DNA of 64,000 nt from Bin87 sp965261195 (GCA_965261195.1 OZ253455.1:2170001-2234000); one strand, 5' to 3'; shown: positions 27,082 through 35,368, counted from the first letter of the stretch. The notes: generated by a model from the sequence alone, not told the origin. A program made the numbers and translations.

Positions 27082-29970
27082 ATGACCACGATCGCTGGAC
27101 CCGCTGCTCCACCCGCCATCACCGTTAGCGTGGATGGTCTATCGGTGGCCGTACCCGCTGGAGCGTCCGCGCTGGACGCCATCAATGCGTCCGGCGTGGT
27201 CATCTCCCAGCTGTGCAAAGATGCTGATATGCCGGCCATCGGCGCGTGCCGTACCTGCCTGGTACAGATTGACGGCGTGCGCGGCTTTCCGGCGTCCTGC
27301 TCGGTGCCGGCCACCGAGGGGATGGTGATTCACACCGACACCGCGGATGTGCGGCGTATTCGCTCCGGTGTGATTGAGTTGACGCTGGGGATGGTGAACG
27401 GCAATCACCCTCACCCTGACTCTCTCCCATCAAGGGAGAGGGGCGACGTTGGGGCTGATACGGTGCCTTTGGGGGAGAGGGGGGTTGACGGGTATGGGCA
27501 GTTGTCGGCGGCGGCGGAGTTGCATGGGATTGGTGAGCGGCGGTGGGCGGCGCGGGAGCGGCCGGCCGCCGATACGTCCAACCCGGTGTTCAACCTGGCG
27601 ATGGACGCCTGCATCCTGTGCGCCCGTTGCGTCAACGCCTGCCAGTCGGCGCACCAGTTCATCGGGGCCATCGATGTGCTGGGGGCTGGGGAAACCGCCC
27701 GCATTGCCACCGCCGGCGACAAACCGCTGGCCGAAAGCATCTGCACCACCTGCGGCCAGTGCCTGAGCGTGTGCCCCACCGGGGCCATCAGCGTCAAGGA
27801 GCCCTTGACTAATCAACCGCCGGCCGTCAGCGCACCGACCCACACCATCAGCACCACCTGCCCGTACTGCGGGGTTGGCTGCGGTATCCAGCTGGAAGTT
27901 GACGACGCCACCGACCGCATCGTGGCCTCCCACGACGATCCCGACAACCGGTCCAGCGTGGGGATGCTGTGCGTCAAGGGACGCTTCGGCTACACGTTTG
28001 CCCAGCATCCCGACCGCATCAGAACGCCGCTGATCCGCGACGGCGCGCGTTTCACCGGGCCGTTCCGTGAGGCGACTTGGGACGAGGCGCTGGACCTGGT
28101 GGCGAGCCGGCTGGTGGAATATCGCGGCGACCGGTTTGCAACTCTCTGTTCGGCCAAGGCCACCAACGAGGACGGGTACGTGCAGCAGAAGTTCTCCCGC
28201 CTGGTAATGGCCAGCAACAACATAGATCACTGTACGCGCCTCTGCCACGCCCCATCGGTGGAAGCCATGCTGACCTCGCTGGGCAGCGGCGCCACCAGCA
28301 ATTCCTACACCGACTACGAGGGCGCCGGCTGTCTGGTCGTTATCGGCTGCGACCCCACTTCCAACCATCCGGTGGCCGCTTCGCGGATGCGGCGGGCCAT
28401 CGTCGAGCGGGGCGCCAAACTCATCGTTATCAACCCCCGCCGTATTGATATGTGCGACTATGCCGACCTGTGGCTGCGGCCCTACCCCGGCACCGACGTG
28501 GCGCTGCTGAATGCGCTGGCGCAGGTCATAGTGGACGAAGGTTTGGCCGCTGCCGATTTCGTCAACAACCGCACCGAAGGCTACGACGACTGGCGCGCCG
28601 TTATCGACGCCTACCCGCCGGAACGCGCCGCGGCCATCACCGGCGTCGCGGCGGATGACATCCGCGCCGCCGCCCGAATCTTCGCCCGCCCGCCGGTGCC
28701 TCGGGGAGCCGATGCCGTCAATGATAACGCTGGGCGGGACTACGGCGGCTCCTGCCTGATCTGGGGCATGGGCATCACCCAGCATACCAACGGCACGGCC
28801 AACGTCCACGGCGTGCTGAATCTCGCATTGGTCGCCGGGCAGCTAGGTCGGCGCGGTTCGGGCATCTCCCCGCTGCGTGGGCAGAACAATGTGCAAGGCT
28901 GCGGCGACGCGGGATGCTTGCCCGACTCCCTGCCGGGCTACCAGGGCTTGCATTCCGATACGCTGGTGCGATTCGGCGACGCCTGGGAAGCGAATGGGCG
29001 CATCCCCGATACCGCTGGCCTGGTGGTCACCGATATGGTGGAATCCATGGCGCGGCCCGACGGCGTGCGCGCCATGTACATCACGGGCGAGAATCCGCTG
29101 CTCAGCGAACCCGACCTGAACCGGGCTGATGAGCTGTTCCGGCGGCTGGAGTTCCTGGTGGTGCAGGACATTTTCAGGCACGAAACGGCGGAGTTGGCCG
29201 ACGTGATTCTGCCGGCCACCAGCTTTGCGGAGAAGGACGGCACCTTCACCAACAGCGAGCGGCGGGTGCAGCGGGTACGGCAGGCCATCCCGCCGGTGGG
29301 CGGCAGCCGGCCCGACTGGGACATCGTGTGCGACCTGGCCCGCCGGATGTGCGACAAAGTGGGGTTGCCGTGGGCTGAGCAATTCACCTACCGACACCCG
29401 TCGGAAATCTTTGACGAGATGGCCCAGCTGACGCCCATACTGTCCGGCATTTCCTATCAGCGGCTGGACGCCGAGGGTGGCATCCAGTGGCCGTGCCCTG
29501 CGCCGGAGCATCCGGGCACGGCATATCTGTACGCTGACGATTTTCCCCGGGGGGACCGGGCGAAGTTTGTGGCCTTTGAGCAGGGACCGCTGGCAGCGGA
29601 AACTCCGTCGGAACGGTTCCCGCTGGTGCTAAACACGGGGCGAGTGTTGTACCACTGGCACGGCGGCACCATCACACGGCGGGTGGACGGCCTGATGGCC
29701 CGGTCTCCGGCGCTGGAAGTGTCCATCAACCCGCAGGATGGCGAGAGATTCGGGTTGCAGGACGGGGGGCAGGTGCAGGTGCGTTCACGGCGTGGTTCAT
29801 TGACGGGCGTGGCGCGCTACACCTACCGGATGCGTACCGGCGAGATTTTCATTCCTTTCGTGCGCCTGAGCGACTCGGCGGCCAACTTCCTCACCAACGC
29901 CGCCTACGACCCTGAATCGCGCATACCGGAGTACAAGGTATGCGCCGTGCGGGTGGAACCGACGGAATAA
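27082..29970 (+). CDS. fdhA: Formate dehydrogenase alpha subunit, NuoG-like N terminus, Cys form
   Basis: 962-aa molybdopterin oxidoreductase. An N-terminal [2Fe-2S] domain carries Cys45, Cys56, Cys59 and Cys73. Two [4Fe-4S] motifs follow near residues 175-230 (CILCARCVNAC, CTTCGQCLSVCPTGAI). The catalytic subunit begins with TTCPYCGVGCGIQL near residue 260. The Mo ligand is Cys in CTRLCHAPS (about residue 386), where Sec occurs in E. coli FdhF. MGITQHTNG, GENPLLSEP and the C-terminal dinucleotide-binding domain (NTGRVLYHWHGGTITRR) complete it. The role is NAD- or ferredoxin-linked formate oxidation or CO2 reduction; beta/gamma subunits are not adjacent. A palindromic repeat is inserted in frame at about residues 108-124. 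The start at 27082 is chosen because AGAGG is 9 nt upstream. Confidence 0.9.
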   Translation: MTTIAGPAAPPAITVSVDGLSVAVPAGASALDAINASGVVISQLCKDADMPAIGACRTCLVQIDGVRGFPASCSVPATEGMVIHTDTADVRRIRSGVIELTLGMVNGNHPHPDSLPSRERGDVGADTVPLGERGVDGYGQLSAAAELHGIGERRWAARERPAADTSNPVFNLAMDACILCARCVNACQSAHQFIGAIDVLGAGETARIATAGDKPLAESICTTCGQCLSVCPTGAISVKEPLTNQPPAVSAPTHTISTTCPYCGVGCGIQLEVDDATDRIVASHDDPDNRSSVGMLCVKGRFGYTFAQHPDRIRTPLIRDGARFTGPFREATWDEALDLVASRLVEYRGDRFATLCSAKATNEDGYVQQKFSRLVMASNNIDHCTRLCHAPSVEAMLTSLGSGATSNSYTDYEGAGCLVVIGCDPTSNHPVAASRMRRAIVERGAKLIVINPRRIDMCDYADLWLRPYPGTDVALLNALAQVIVDEGLAAADFVNNRTEGYDDWRAVIDAYPPERAAAITGVAADDIRAAARIFARPPVPRGADAVNDNAGRDYGGSCLIWGMGITQHTNGTANVHGVLNLALVAGQLGRRGSGISPLRGQNNVQGCGDAGCLPDSLPGYQGLHSDTLVRFGDAWEANGRIPDTAGLVVTDMVESMARPDGVRAMYITGENPLLSEPDLNRADELFRRLEFLVVQDIFRHETAELADVILPATSFAEKDGTFTNSERRVQRVRQAIPPVGGSRPDWDIVCDLARRMCDKVGLPWAEQFTYRHPSEIFDEMAQLTPILSGISYQRLDAEGGIQWPCPAPEHPGTAYLYADDFPRGDRAKFVAFEQGPLAAETPSERFPLVLNTGRVLYHWHGGTITRRVDGLMARSPALEVSINPQDGERFGLQDGGQVQVRSRRGSLTGVARYTYRMRTGEIFIPFVRLSDSAANFLTNAAYDPESRIPEYKVCAVRVEPTE
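27410..27445. repeat. Palindromic repeat inserted in frame inside the dehydrogenase gene
   Basis: CACCCTCACCCTGACTCTCTCCC-ATCAA-GGGAGAGGGG, split here: arms CTCTCCC (27422-27428) and GGGAGAG (27434-27440). The same sequence type is intergenic elsewhere in the window. Here it encodes HPHPDSLPSRERG in an interdomain linker. Confidence 0.75.
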
Positions 29971-30048
29971 GTGTTCCGTTTATGCACCATGAACCACTGT
30001 CGTCACCAGTGCTACAATTGGATAAAGATCACTCACGAGGGCGCAACT

Positions 30049-30348
30049 ATGGACTGGCAAGACCACATCGTAAAAACCCCGGAAGTGCTGGGCGGCAAAC
30101 CGAGAATAAACGGTACTAGGATGGCAGTAGCCTTGATTTGTGAGTTTCTTGATGCCGGTTCCAGCGTTGCCCACATCCTGAACAGCTACCCTTTTCTGAC
30201 CGCTGATGACATTGATGCCTGCCGCCGCTATGCTGCTGCCTATGGCACGGCCCACGATGGCAAGGTAACTATTGATGATGACGGCATCCATCTGCCCGGC
30301 AAAACGTTGCCATGGCAGGAAGTGATATCCAATCATGCTGAGCAATGA
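30049..30348 (+). CDS. DUF433 antitoxin
   Basis: 99-aa DUF433-family protein, the antitoxin partner of DUF5615 PIN-like toxins. It has the IVKTPEVLGGKPRINGTRMA loop, then LICEFLDAGSSVAHILNSYP and FLTADDIDACRRYAAAYG helices that form the HTH-like fold. GAGG 8 nt upstream fixes the start at 30049 rather than an upstream ATG at 29971. A CTACAAT box near 30012-30017 may be its -10. The stop overlaps the toxin start (ATGA), so the two are translationally coupled. Confidence 0.9.
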   Translation: MDWQDHIVKTPEVLGGKPRINGTRMAVALICEFLDAGSSVAHILNSYPFLTADDIDACRRYAAAYGTAHDGKVTIDDDGIHLPGKTLPWQEVISNHAEQ

Positions 30349-30713
30349 CGAGGATAATGCGAATTTTTGCCGACGTTAACGTACCCGTCCCTGCCATTAT
30401 ACTGTTGCGTGAAATGGGATATGACGTATTGTCGGCAGCACAAATAGCACCTAGCGATGATGACGCCCACCTCTTGGCCTACGCAGTACGTGAAGACAGA
30501 ATCCTGATAACCCTTGATACTGATTTCGGCAACTTGGTCTATTTACGGCATACACCGGCATCCTGTGGCGTGGTTTTATTCCGCATTTCGCGCGTCCCAG
30601 TGAGCGAACAGCCGCGGTTTATTGTTGATACCCTTGCCGCTGGCCCAGGCTGGAGCGGACATTTTTCCGTAATTGACGAGCGTCATACCCGACGGCGCGC
30701 GCTTCCCGAATAA
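30345..30713 (+). CDS. DUF5615 PIN-like toxin
   Basis: 122 aa, Mut7-C/DUF5615 PIN-like nuclease. It begins RIFADVNVPVPAIILLREMG (first acidic residue), then VREDRILITLDTDFGNLVYL with the further acidic D-T-D-F set, and GVVLFRISRVP. It is expected to cleave RNA and to be neutralised by the DUF433 protein encoded just upstream with a 4-bp overlap. The N-terminal Met could also be the second ATG five codons in (MRIFADV). Confidence 0.88.
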   Translation: MTRIMRIFADVNVPVPAIILLREMGYDVLSAAQIAPSDDDAHLLAYAVREDRILITLDTDFGNLVYLRHTPASCGVVLFRISRVPVSEQPRFIVDTLAAGPGWSGHFSVIDERHTRRRALPE

Positions 30714-30777
30714 CAATCCGCCTGCCCGCGACACCTATGACGAATAGGATGTGCTGGCTGGTCAAGAGGAGTGAAAT

Positions 30778-31173
30778 ATGACCACGCCCCACGCTCTGCA
30801 ATATAATGGCGATTACGACGAGCGGCCGTTCTATGATGGATCTCCCGAAGCACTCAAAACTGATTTTGAGAAGATGACCGATTTGAAGAAAGGTCGTTGG
30901 CTGGAGACCGACCGCTGGTTGCTTGCAACATGTGAGGTCGTCAACGTTAAAGCCGATTTCGTAGGAGACAACAGAGCGGTTTATGTTGATGCCGAATCCT
31001 CTGCCTCCACAATTAAGAACGTCCGCCTTGCAATGCACTTTGACGGCCCTCGATGGGAAGAGAAGTTGGCATCGCTCTCCAAAACGGATACCATCGTGGT
31101 CGTAGGGCTTATTGTCTATGTGAATACGAAAGGAAATGGTACTGTGCTGCTCAATGATTGCGAATTGATCTAA
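30778..31173 (+). CDS. Hypothetical protein, possible OB-fold (tRNA_anti-like)
   Basis: 131 aa. A long beta-rich stretch (RWLLATCEVVNVKADFVGDN, RAVYVDAESS, IKNVRLAMHFDGPRW, DTIVVVGLIVYVNTKGNGTV, LLNDCELI) has the strand order and closing C-E-L-I of tRNA_anti-like OB folds. The N-terminal 45 residues are charged and helical. AGAGGAG 7 nt before the ATG supports the start. It stands alone between the toxin pair and a convergent operon. The fold assignment is tentative. Confidence 0.65.
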   Translation: MTTPHALQYNGDYDERPFYDGSPEALKTDFEKMTDLKKGRWLETDRWLLATCEVVNVKADFVGDNRAVYVDAESSASTIKNVRLAMHFDGPRWEEKLASLSKTDTIVVVGLIVYVNTKGNGTVLLNDCELI

Positions 31174-31186
31174 AAGGCGGCTGTTT

Positions 31187-31477
31187 CTACGACCTATTGG
31201 CATTCCGGTATGCCTCGGCGGGTTCCCAGGCGGGATTGATGTCCTCCAGCTTTGTGTTTCGGAAGTAACTCTTCCTCTGCATTTGCTTGCCGGCGCATCT
31301 GATGGCGAATGAGATGTCGGCGAGCCCATAACCCGGTGCCCATATTTTTCTCTCAATTTCACGGGCAGTGAGCGGCTGCTCCCCGCTTTCGTTGGCTTCA
31401 AGCAGTACGTCGCTCGCCACTTCTCCAATTAGGCGCAGGGCCAGGTTCATTTGCCATTGTCGTTCATCGTTGGTCAT
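31187..31477 (-). CDS. Hypothetical protein downstream of the seleno-peroxiredoxin
   Basis: About 96 aa starting MTNDERQWQMNLALRLIGEV, with no recognised family. It has a helical N terminus, TAREIERKIWAPGYGLADIS and FAIRCAGKQMQRKSYF, which could be a small DNA-binding or adaptor domain. The start at 31477 is set by AGGAG 6 nt upstream; a GTG five codons earlier is also in frame. It is the last gene of the minus-strand run, 11 bp after the peroxiredoxin stop. Confidence 0.6.
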   Translation of the reverse strand: MTNDERQWQMNLALRLIGEVASDVLLEANESGEQPLTAREIERKIWAPGYGLADISFAIRCAGKQMQRKSYFRNTKLEDINPAWEPAEAYRNANRS

Positions 31478-31488
31478 GGTTTCTCCTA

Positions 31489-31974
31489 TCACCCCTGCCG
31501 CGCTCGCTCTCTCCCCTCAATGAAATGCACCGCCTCGTCCGGGCTGATGCGTCCCACCGGGCCGCTGGCGTACATTGCGCCCAGCACGGTGCCGCCGCGT
31601 CCCAACAGGAACTCGGTGGGCTGGATGTGGCCGTCGTGGTTATCCGACCACCACGATCCGAGTAGCTCGGCGTCGACGGGAGTAACTCCGTAGGCCAATG
31701 GAAACTTGACGCCAGCCTTGGTTGCCATCTCCTGCACCAGTTCCCTGGATTCCACACTGGCGGCGACGATCTCAACGCCCATCTCGGCGAGGGCGGCGCG
31801 GTTCTCCTGCCATGCGGCCAACTGCCGCGCGCAGTAGGGTCACCAAACGCCGCGGTAGAACAGCAGCGCCAGGTAGCGTGAGGACATCGCCTCCGGCAGG
31901 GCCAGCGTTTGGCCGTCGATCAGGTTCAGAGAAATGGCGGGCAGCCGGTCGCCTTGTTGCAACTTGTCGGCCAT
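31489..31974 (-). CDS. Peroxiredoxin/thioredoxin-like selenoprotein (UGA read as Sec, predicted)
   Basis: 161-aa AhpC/TSA-type protein if the in-frame UGA at 31840-31842 is read as selenocysteine. The frame is open on both sides: MADKLQQGDRLPAISLNL, LIDGQTLALPEAMSSRYLAL, then LFYRGVW-U-PYCARQLAAWQ. UGA sits where the first Cys of the WCPYC redox motif belongs. Right after it, GCGGC-AGTTG-GCCGC (with an outer CTGC/GCAG pair, 31807-31834) forms a hairpin with GU in the loop, as in bacterial SECIS elements. Downstream the fold continues MGVEIVAASVES, KFPLAYGVTPVDAELLGSWW and TEFLLGRGGTVLGAMYASG. AGGAG 5 nt before the ATG fixes the start. Without Sec decoding it would be a pseudogene. Confidence 0.75.
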
Positions 31975-31997
31975 GATGACTCCTGTTCAGTAGATTG

Positions 31998-32480
31998 TCA
32001 GCTTTGCGGTCGCTCCGGCCAGAACAAATCGTACAAACGATCAGACAGTTCTTCGCAAAGCCGAAGCCCCGCCCGGACTTCGTCCGCACTTTCTTCATCC
32101 TCGTAGTAGTTGGAATGCAGGGCGCGAGCGGTTCGGAAGGCATTGTTGATCCAGGTTTGCGTATCGGGATCACCCGATACAGCGACCAGGTCCGACAATT
32201 CGCGTACAACCTGCCAGATGGAACGGTGTTGGTGGATGTTGCCGCCGTGCTGCGCGCTAATGGCCTTGACGGTCTCGGCGACCAGGCCCCAAGCCTTGTT
32301 GGAAGCCTGGGACAGGTCGCCATCTTCGAGGAGATGCTGCCAGGCACCGGCGCGGAAATCGCTGCCCAGACGAGCGTATTTTTCCGGCCCACGATCAGCA
32401 TCGTCAGGTTGGCGGGGGTCGCGCGCGGCGGCTAATCCACGGGCGACCGCGGCGGCGATGGTTTCGTCAGGGTATATCAT
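31998..32480 (-). CDS. HEPN/PaREP1-like protein, tandem copy 3
   Basis: 160-aa all-helical protein. The core reads AWQHLLEDGDLSQASNKAWG, LVAETVKAISAQHG, HRSIWQVVREL, ARALHSNYYEDEES and LRLCEELSDRLYDLFW, the pattern of PaREP1/HEPN-like nucleotide-handling domains, but I see no RxxxxH RNase motif. The N terminus (AVARGLAAARDPRQPDDADR) is shared nearly unchanged with the next two copies. Its ATG overlaps the stop of the preceding copy by 4 bp, and the seleno-peroxiredoxin starts 23 bp downstream. Confidence 0.75.
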   Translation of the reverse strand: MIYPDETIAAAVARGLAAARDPRQPDDADRGPEKYARLGSDFRAGAWQHLLEDGDLSQASNKAWGLVAETVKAISAQHGGNIHQHRSIWQVVRELSDLVAVSGDPDTQTWINNAFRTARALHSNYYEDEESADEVRAGLRLCEELSDRLYDLFWPERPQS

Positions 32481-32956
32481 ACTGGTCGCCCCGGCCAGAA
32501 CAAATCGTACAAACGATCAGACAGTTCTTCGCAAAGCCGGAGGCCGGCAACTACATCACCGGTGTCCGCTTCATCTTCGTAAAAATTGGAATGCAAGGTA
32601 CGGGCGACGCCAAAAGAATTTCTGATCCAATTTTCCGTGTCAGTGTCTCCGAATTCCCCTACTAATGAACTCAACTCACGGATAACCTGCCAGATGGAGC
32701 GATGTTGGTGGATTATCCCGCCGTGCTGAGCGCTGACAGCTTTGATGGTCTCAGCAACTATCCCCCAAGCTTTGTTAGATGCCTGGGGCAGGTCGCCGTC
32801 TTCGAGGAGATGCTGCCAGGCTCCGGCGCGGAAATCGCTGCCCAGACGAGCGTGTTTTTCCGGCCCACGATCAGCATCGTCAGGTTGGCGGGGGTCGCGC
32901 GCGGCGGCTAATCCACGGGCGACCGCGGCAGCGATGGTTTCGTCAGGGTATATCAT
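32477..32956 (-). CDS. HEPN/PaREP1-like protein, tandem copy 2
   Basis: 159-aa paralogue of the flanking genes: the same MIYPDETIAAAVARGLAAAR start and LLEDGDLPQASNKAWGIVAE core, with a diverged second half (VGEFGDTDTENWIRNSFGVA, RTLHSNFYEDEADTGDV). The first about 230 bp are almost identical to copies 1 and 3, while the 3' half differs, suggesting gene conversion or selection acting on the second half. It overlaps copy 1 and copy 3 by 4 bp each (ATGA-type), so the three are translationally coupled. Confidence 0.75.
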   Translation of the reverse strand: MIYPDETIAAAVARGLAAARDPRQPDDADRGPEKHARLGSDFRAGAWQHLLEDGDLPQASNKAWGIVAETIKAVSAQHGGIIHQHRSIWQVIRELSSLVGEFGDTDTENWIRNSFGVARTLHSNFYEDEADTGDVVAGLRLCEELSDRLYDLFWPGRPV

Positions 32957-33429
32957 ATTGGTCGCTCCGGCCAGAACAAATCATACAAACGATCAGACAG
33001 TTCTTCGCAAAGCCGGAGTCCGTCCGTTATTTCCTCTGTAGACGCTTCGTCTTCGTAAAAATTGGAATGAAGGGAGCGGGCGACCATAAAGGCGTTATTA
33101 ATAGATTCCCGAGTTTCGGTATCGCCAGATTCTCCGGCCAGATTAGAGAGCTGCCGCAGCACCTGCCAGATGGAACGGTGTTGGTGGATGTTGCCGCCGT
33201 GCTGCGCGCTAATGGCCTTGACGGTCTCGGCAACCAGGCCCCAAGCCTTGTTGGAAGCCTGGGGCAAGTCGCCATCTTCGAGGAGATGCTGCCAGGCTCC
33301 GGCGCGGAAATCGCTGCCCAGACGAGCGTATTTTCCCGGCCCACGATCAGCATCGTCGGGTTGGCTGGGGTCGCGCGCGGCGGCTAATCCACGGGCGACC
33401 GCGGCGGCGATGGCTTCGTCGGTGTACAC
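32953..33429 (-). CDS. HEPN/PaREP1-like protein, tandem copy 1
   Basis: 158 aa, GTG start (MYTDEAIAAAVARGLAAARD). First of the three tandem copies, beginning 12 bp after the end of the LLM monooxygenase gene. It has the same helical core (LLEDGDLPQASNKAWGLVAE, WQVLRQLSNLA, VARSLHSNFYEDEASTEEIT, LRLCEELSDRLYDLFW). The function of this family is unknown; related small proteins in archaea (PaREP1) and bacteria are often tandem. Three more members occur in this window at 40510, 40865 and 62808. Confidence 0.75.
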   Translation of the reverse strand: MYTDEAIAAAVARGLAAARDPSQPDDADRGPGKYARLGSDFRAGAWQHLLEDGDLPQASNKAWGLVAETVKAISAQHGGNIHQHRSIWQVLRQLSNLAGESGDTETRESINNAFMVARSLHSNFYEDEASTEEITDGLRLCEELSDRLYDLFWPERPI

Positions 33430-33441
33430 GATTACAGTGGG

Positions 33442-34665
33442 TCAGTCGCCGACGGCCTCCGCAGTGGGAGACTTGAGGCGCTCCGGCCACCACGGGTCAT
33501 CGTAGTCGTCAAACAGACCCTTGAGGTGCGGCATCACCTCGGTGGCGAACAGCTCGGTATTCTTCCTGGTCAACTCGGGCGGCATGGATCCAATCTGGAG
33601 CAGTACCATCAGGTGTCCAATGCGGAGCAGTTCGGCAGCTTCGGTGAGCTTGCGGCGCACCGTCTCCGGACTGCCGGCGATGATGTGCCCCTGCTCGACG
33701 TAATCCTGCCACTTGTTTTCCGTGGCGGCGCGTCGGGCCTCTTCCCCCATCTGGGGCCGCAACGACTTGCGGATGGATTCCAGCGAGCGGTAGCCGGGCG
33801 ATTCGGCGTAGGGCGGATACACCCGCAGCATCTTCTCGTAAAAATACTGTACGTGCTTTTCGTAATCCTGCTCGGCCTGCTCGTCGGTCTCGGAAACGCA
33901 CACCAACTGTAGGAACCCCAGGCGATGGGGGTTGTCGTCGACGCCACGTTCGGCAGCGCGTTCCCAGTAACCTTTCACGATGTTGTAGCCGCGCAGGTAG
34001 CCGTAGTAAGAAAGGTAGCAGTACACGTAGTCGCGATCCAGAACCCAATCCCAGGTTTCCAGGCTGCCTGAGCCGGGAATCCAGACCGGCGGGTGGGGCT
34101 GCTGCATGGGCCGCGGCCAAATGCTGATGTAGCGCAGCTTATTGTACTTGCCGTTGAAGATGGTGGGCTGGCGCTGCGTCCAGGCCTGCATTATCACGTC
34201 GTGGGCCTCGGTATGGCGCTCCCGCAGGGTGATGGGCACCTGACCATAGGAGAAGGTGGTGTCCATGGACGTGCCCACCGGGAAGCCGGCCACCAGGCGT
34301 CCGCCGGATATTACGTCCAGCATGGCCATTTCCTCGGCAACGCGCACCGGCGGGTTGTAGAGGGCCAGGCTGTTGCCCAGCACGATGAGGGCGCCGTTGC
34401 TGGTGGTGTTGGCCAGCACCGACGCAATCAGGTTGGGCGAAGGCATGATGCCGTAGGCGTTGTTATGGTGCTCGTTAACGCAGATACCGTCGAAGCCGAC
34501 CTCATCAGCGTAGCGCAGCTGGTCGATGTATTCGGCGTAATACTGATTGCCCTTGGCCGGGTCGAAATTTTCGTTGGGGAGGTCGACCCAAGCCGAGTGA
34601 TGCTGCTCGGCAAAGTCATCGGGCAGGTCCTGATAGGGCATCAGGTGGAAGAAGGAAATTTTCAT
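33442..34665 (-). CDS. LLM-class flavin-dependent monooxygenase (luciferase-like)
   Basis: 407-aa bacterial-luciferase-superfamily protein. It has MKISFFHLMPY, ADEVGFDGICVNEHHNNAYG, PSPNLIASVLANTT, LGNSLALYNPPVRVAEEMAM and LDVISGGRLVAGFPVGTSMD. PHPPVWIPGSGSLETWDWV gives the sulfonate/flavin-phosphate end of the barrel. The C terminus has AGSPETVRRKLTEAAELL. GAGGT is 8 nt before the ATG. The long family size, with an insertion after residue 210 (DRDYVYCYLSYYGYLRGYN), resembles LLM paralogues expanded in SAR202 genomes. Substrate unknown. It heads a run of minus-strand genes down to 31187. Confidence 0.88.
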   Translation of the reverse strand: MKISFFHLMPYQDLPDDFAEQHHSAWVDLPNENFDPAKGNQYYAEYIDQLRYADEVGFDGICVNEHHNNAYGIMPSPNLIASVLANTTSNGALIVLGNSLALYNPPVRVAEEMAMLDVISGGRLVAGFPVGTSMDTTFSYGQVPITLRERHTEAHDVIMQAWTQRQPTIFNGKYNKLRYISIWPRPMQQPHPPVWIPGSGSLETWDWVLDRDYVYCYLSYYGYLRGYNIVKGYWERAAERGVDDNPHRLGFLQLVCVSETDEQAEQDYEKHVQYFYEKMLRVYPPYAESPGYRSLESIRKSLRPQMGEEARRAATENKWQDYVEQGHIIAGSPETVRRKLTEAAELLRIGHLMVLLQIGSMPPELTRKNTELFATEVMPHLKGLFDDYDDPWWPERLKSPTAEAVGD

Positions 34666-34749
34666 GTTGTGACGTACCTCGGCGATTCGATAACCGCCTA
34701 GAGTGGATGGTCGGATTGTACCACGAGGCAGCGGATGCCTGAGTTAGTC

Positions 34750-35328
34750 TCATTGTGGCGGGAACAGGTCGGTCACCGGGTGAGAGAAGCCGGGCAGTAC
34801 AGGTTCGACGGTGATGGTGTCGCCGGATCGGAAGACAGCGCCACGGTCTTCCCAGAAAGCAATCACGGTCCTACTTTCCGGAAACGCCAGCCAAACCAAC
34901 TGCGTCCCGGCGGCCAGGTATTCGGCTACCTTATCTTCCATTTCCTGCACAGTGTTGTTGGGCGACATGATTTCCACGGCTAACGTGGGCACCAGCGCAA
35001 GGATGGCTTCCGGCTCCGTAGGCATCGAGCCGGCCACAAACGCAACGTCGGGCTTGCGGGACTGGCTGCGATCGGCTCCCACCAGAAACGACGGCGTGGT
35101 TAATACTCTGCCCAGATTTCGCTCGTCAACGTACTCACATAACACTCGGGCAGTGTAAGTAATCGTAAGCGCATGATTCAGGCTGCGTGGCGTCATCCCA
35201 TTCTCGGTATCCCTCCAGTAGTGCTTCTTGACGATGCGGCCATTAAGTAGCTCGCAGCCCTCGGTCATTTCCTCCGGCAGGGCGAGGAATTCATTCACCG
35301 TGTACAGTTTTTCCGCAGCAGCAACCAT
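34750..35328 (-). CDS. Uma2-family (DUF820) PD-(D/E)XK nuclease-like protein
   Basis: 192 aa. Uma2 signatures: YTVNEFLALPEEMTEGCELL with NGRIVKK, SRKPDVAFVAG, PTLAVEIMSPNNTVQEMEDK (acidic E-I-x-S strand plus K), VAEYLAAGTQLVWLAFPESR and GDTITVEPVLPGFSHPVTDL. The length is typical of the family, unlike the coiled-coil-extended paralogue at 24957. GGAGGAGAG lies before the ATG. Function unresolved; it lies between a hydrolase gene and an LLM gene on the same strand. Confidence 0.88.
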   Translation of the reverse strand: MVAAAEKLYTVNEFLALPEEMTEGCELLNGRIVKKHYWRDTENGMTPRSLNHALTITYTARVLCEYVDERNLGRVLTTPSFLVGADRSQSRKPDVAFVAGSMPTEPEAILALVPTLAVEIMSPNNTVQEMEDKVAEYLAAGTQLVWLAFPESRTVIAFWEDRGAVFRSGDTITVEPVLPGFSHPVTDLFPPQ

Positions 35329-35368
35329 GTTTCTCTCCTCCGCAGCTGACAGCCTGACTCGCTACCGT

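Noticed and set aside
28230..28265. Selenocysteine in the formate dehydrogenase active site
   Set aside because: The codon at the metal-ligand position in RLCHAPS is TGC, so this is the Cys form.
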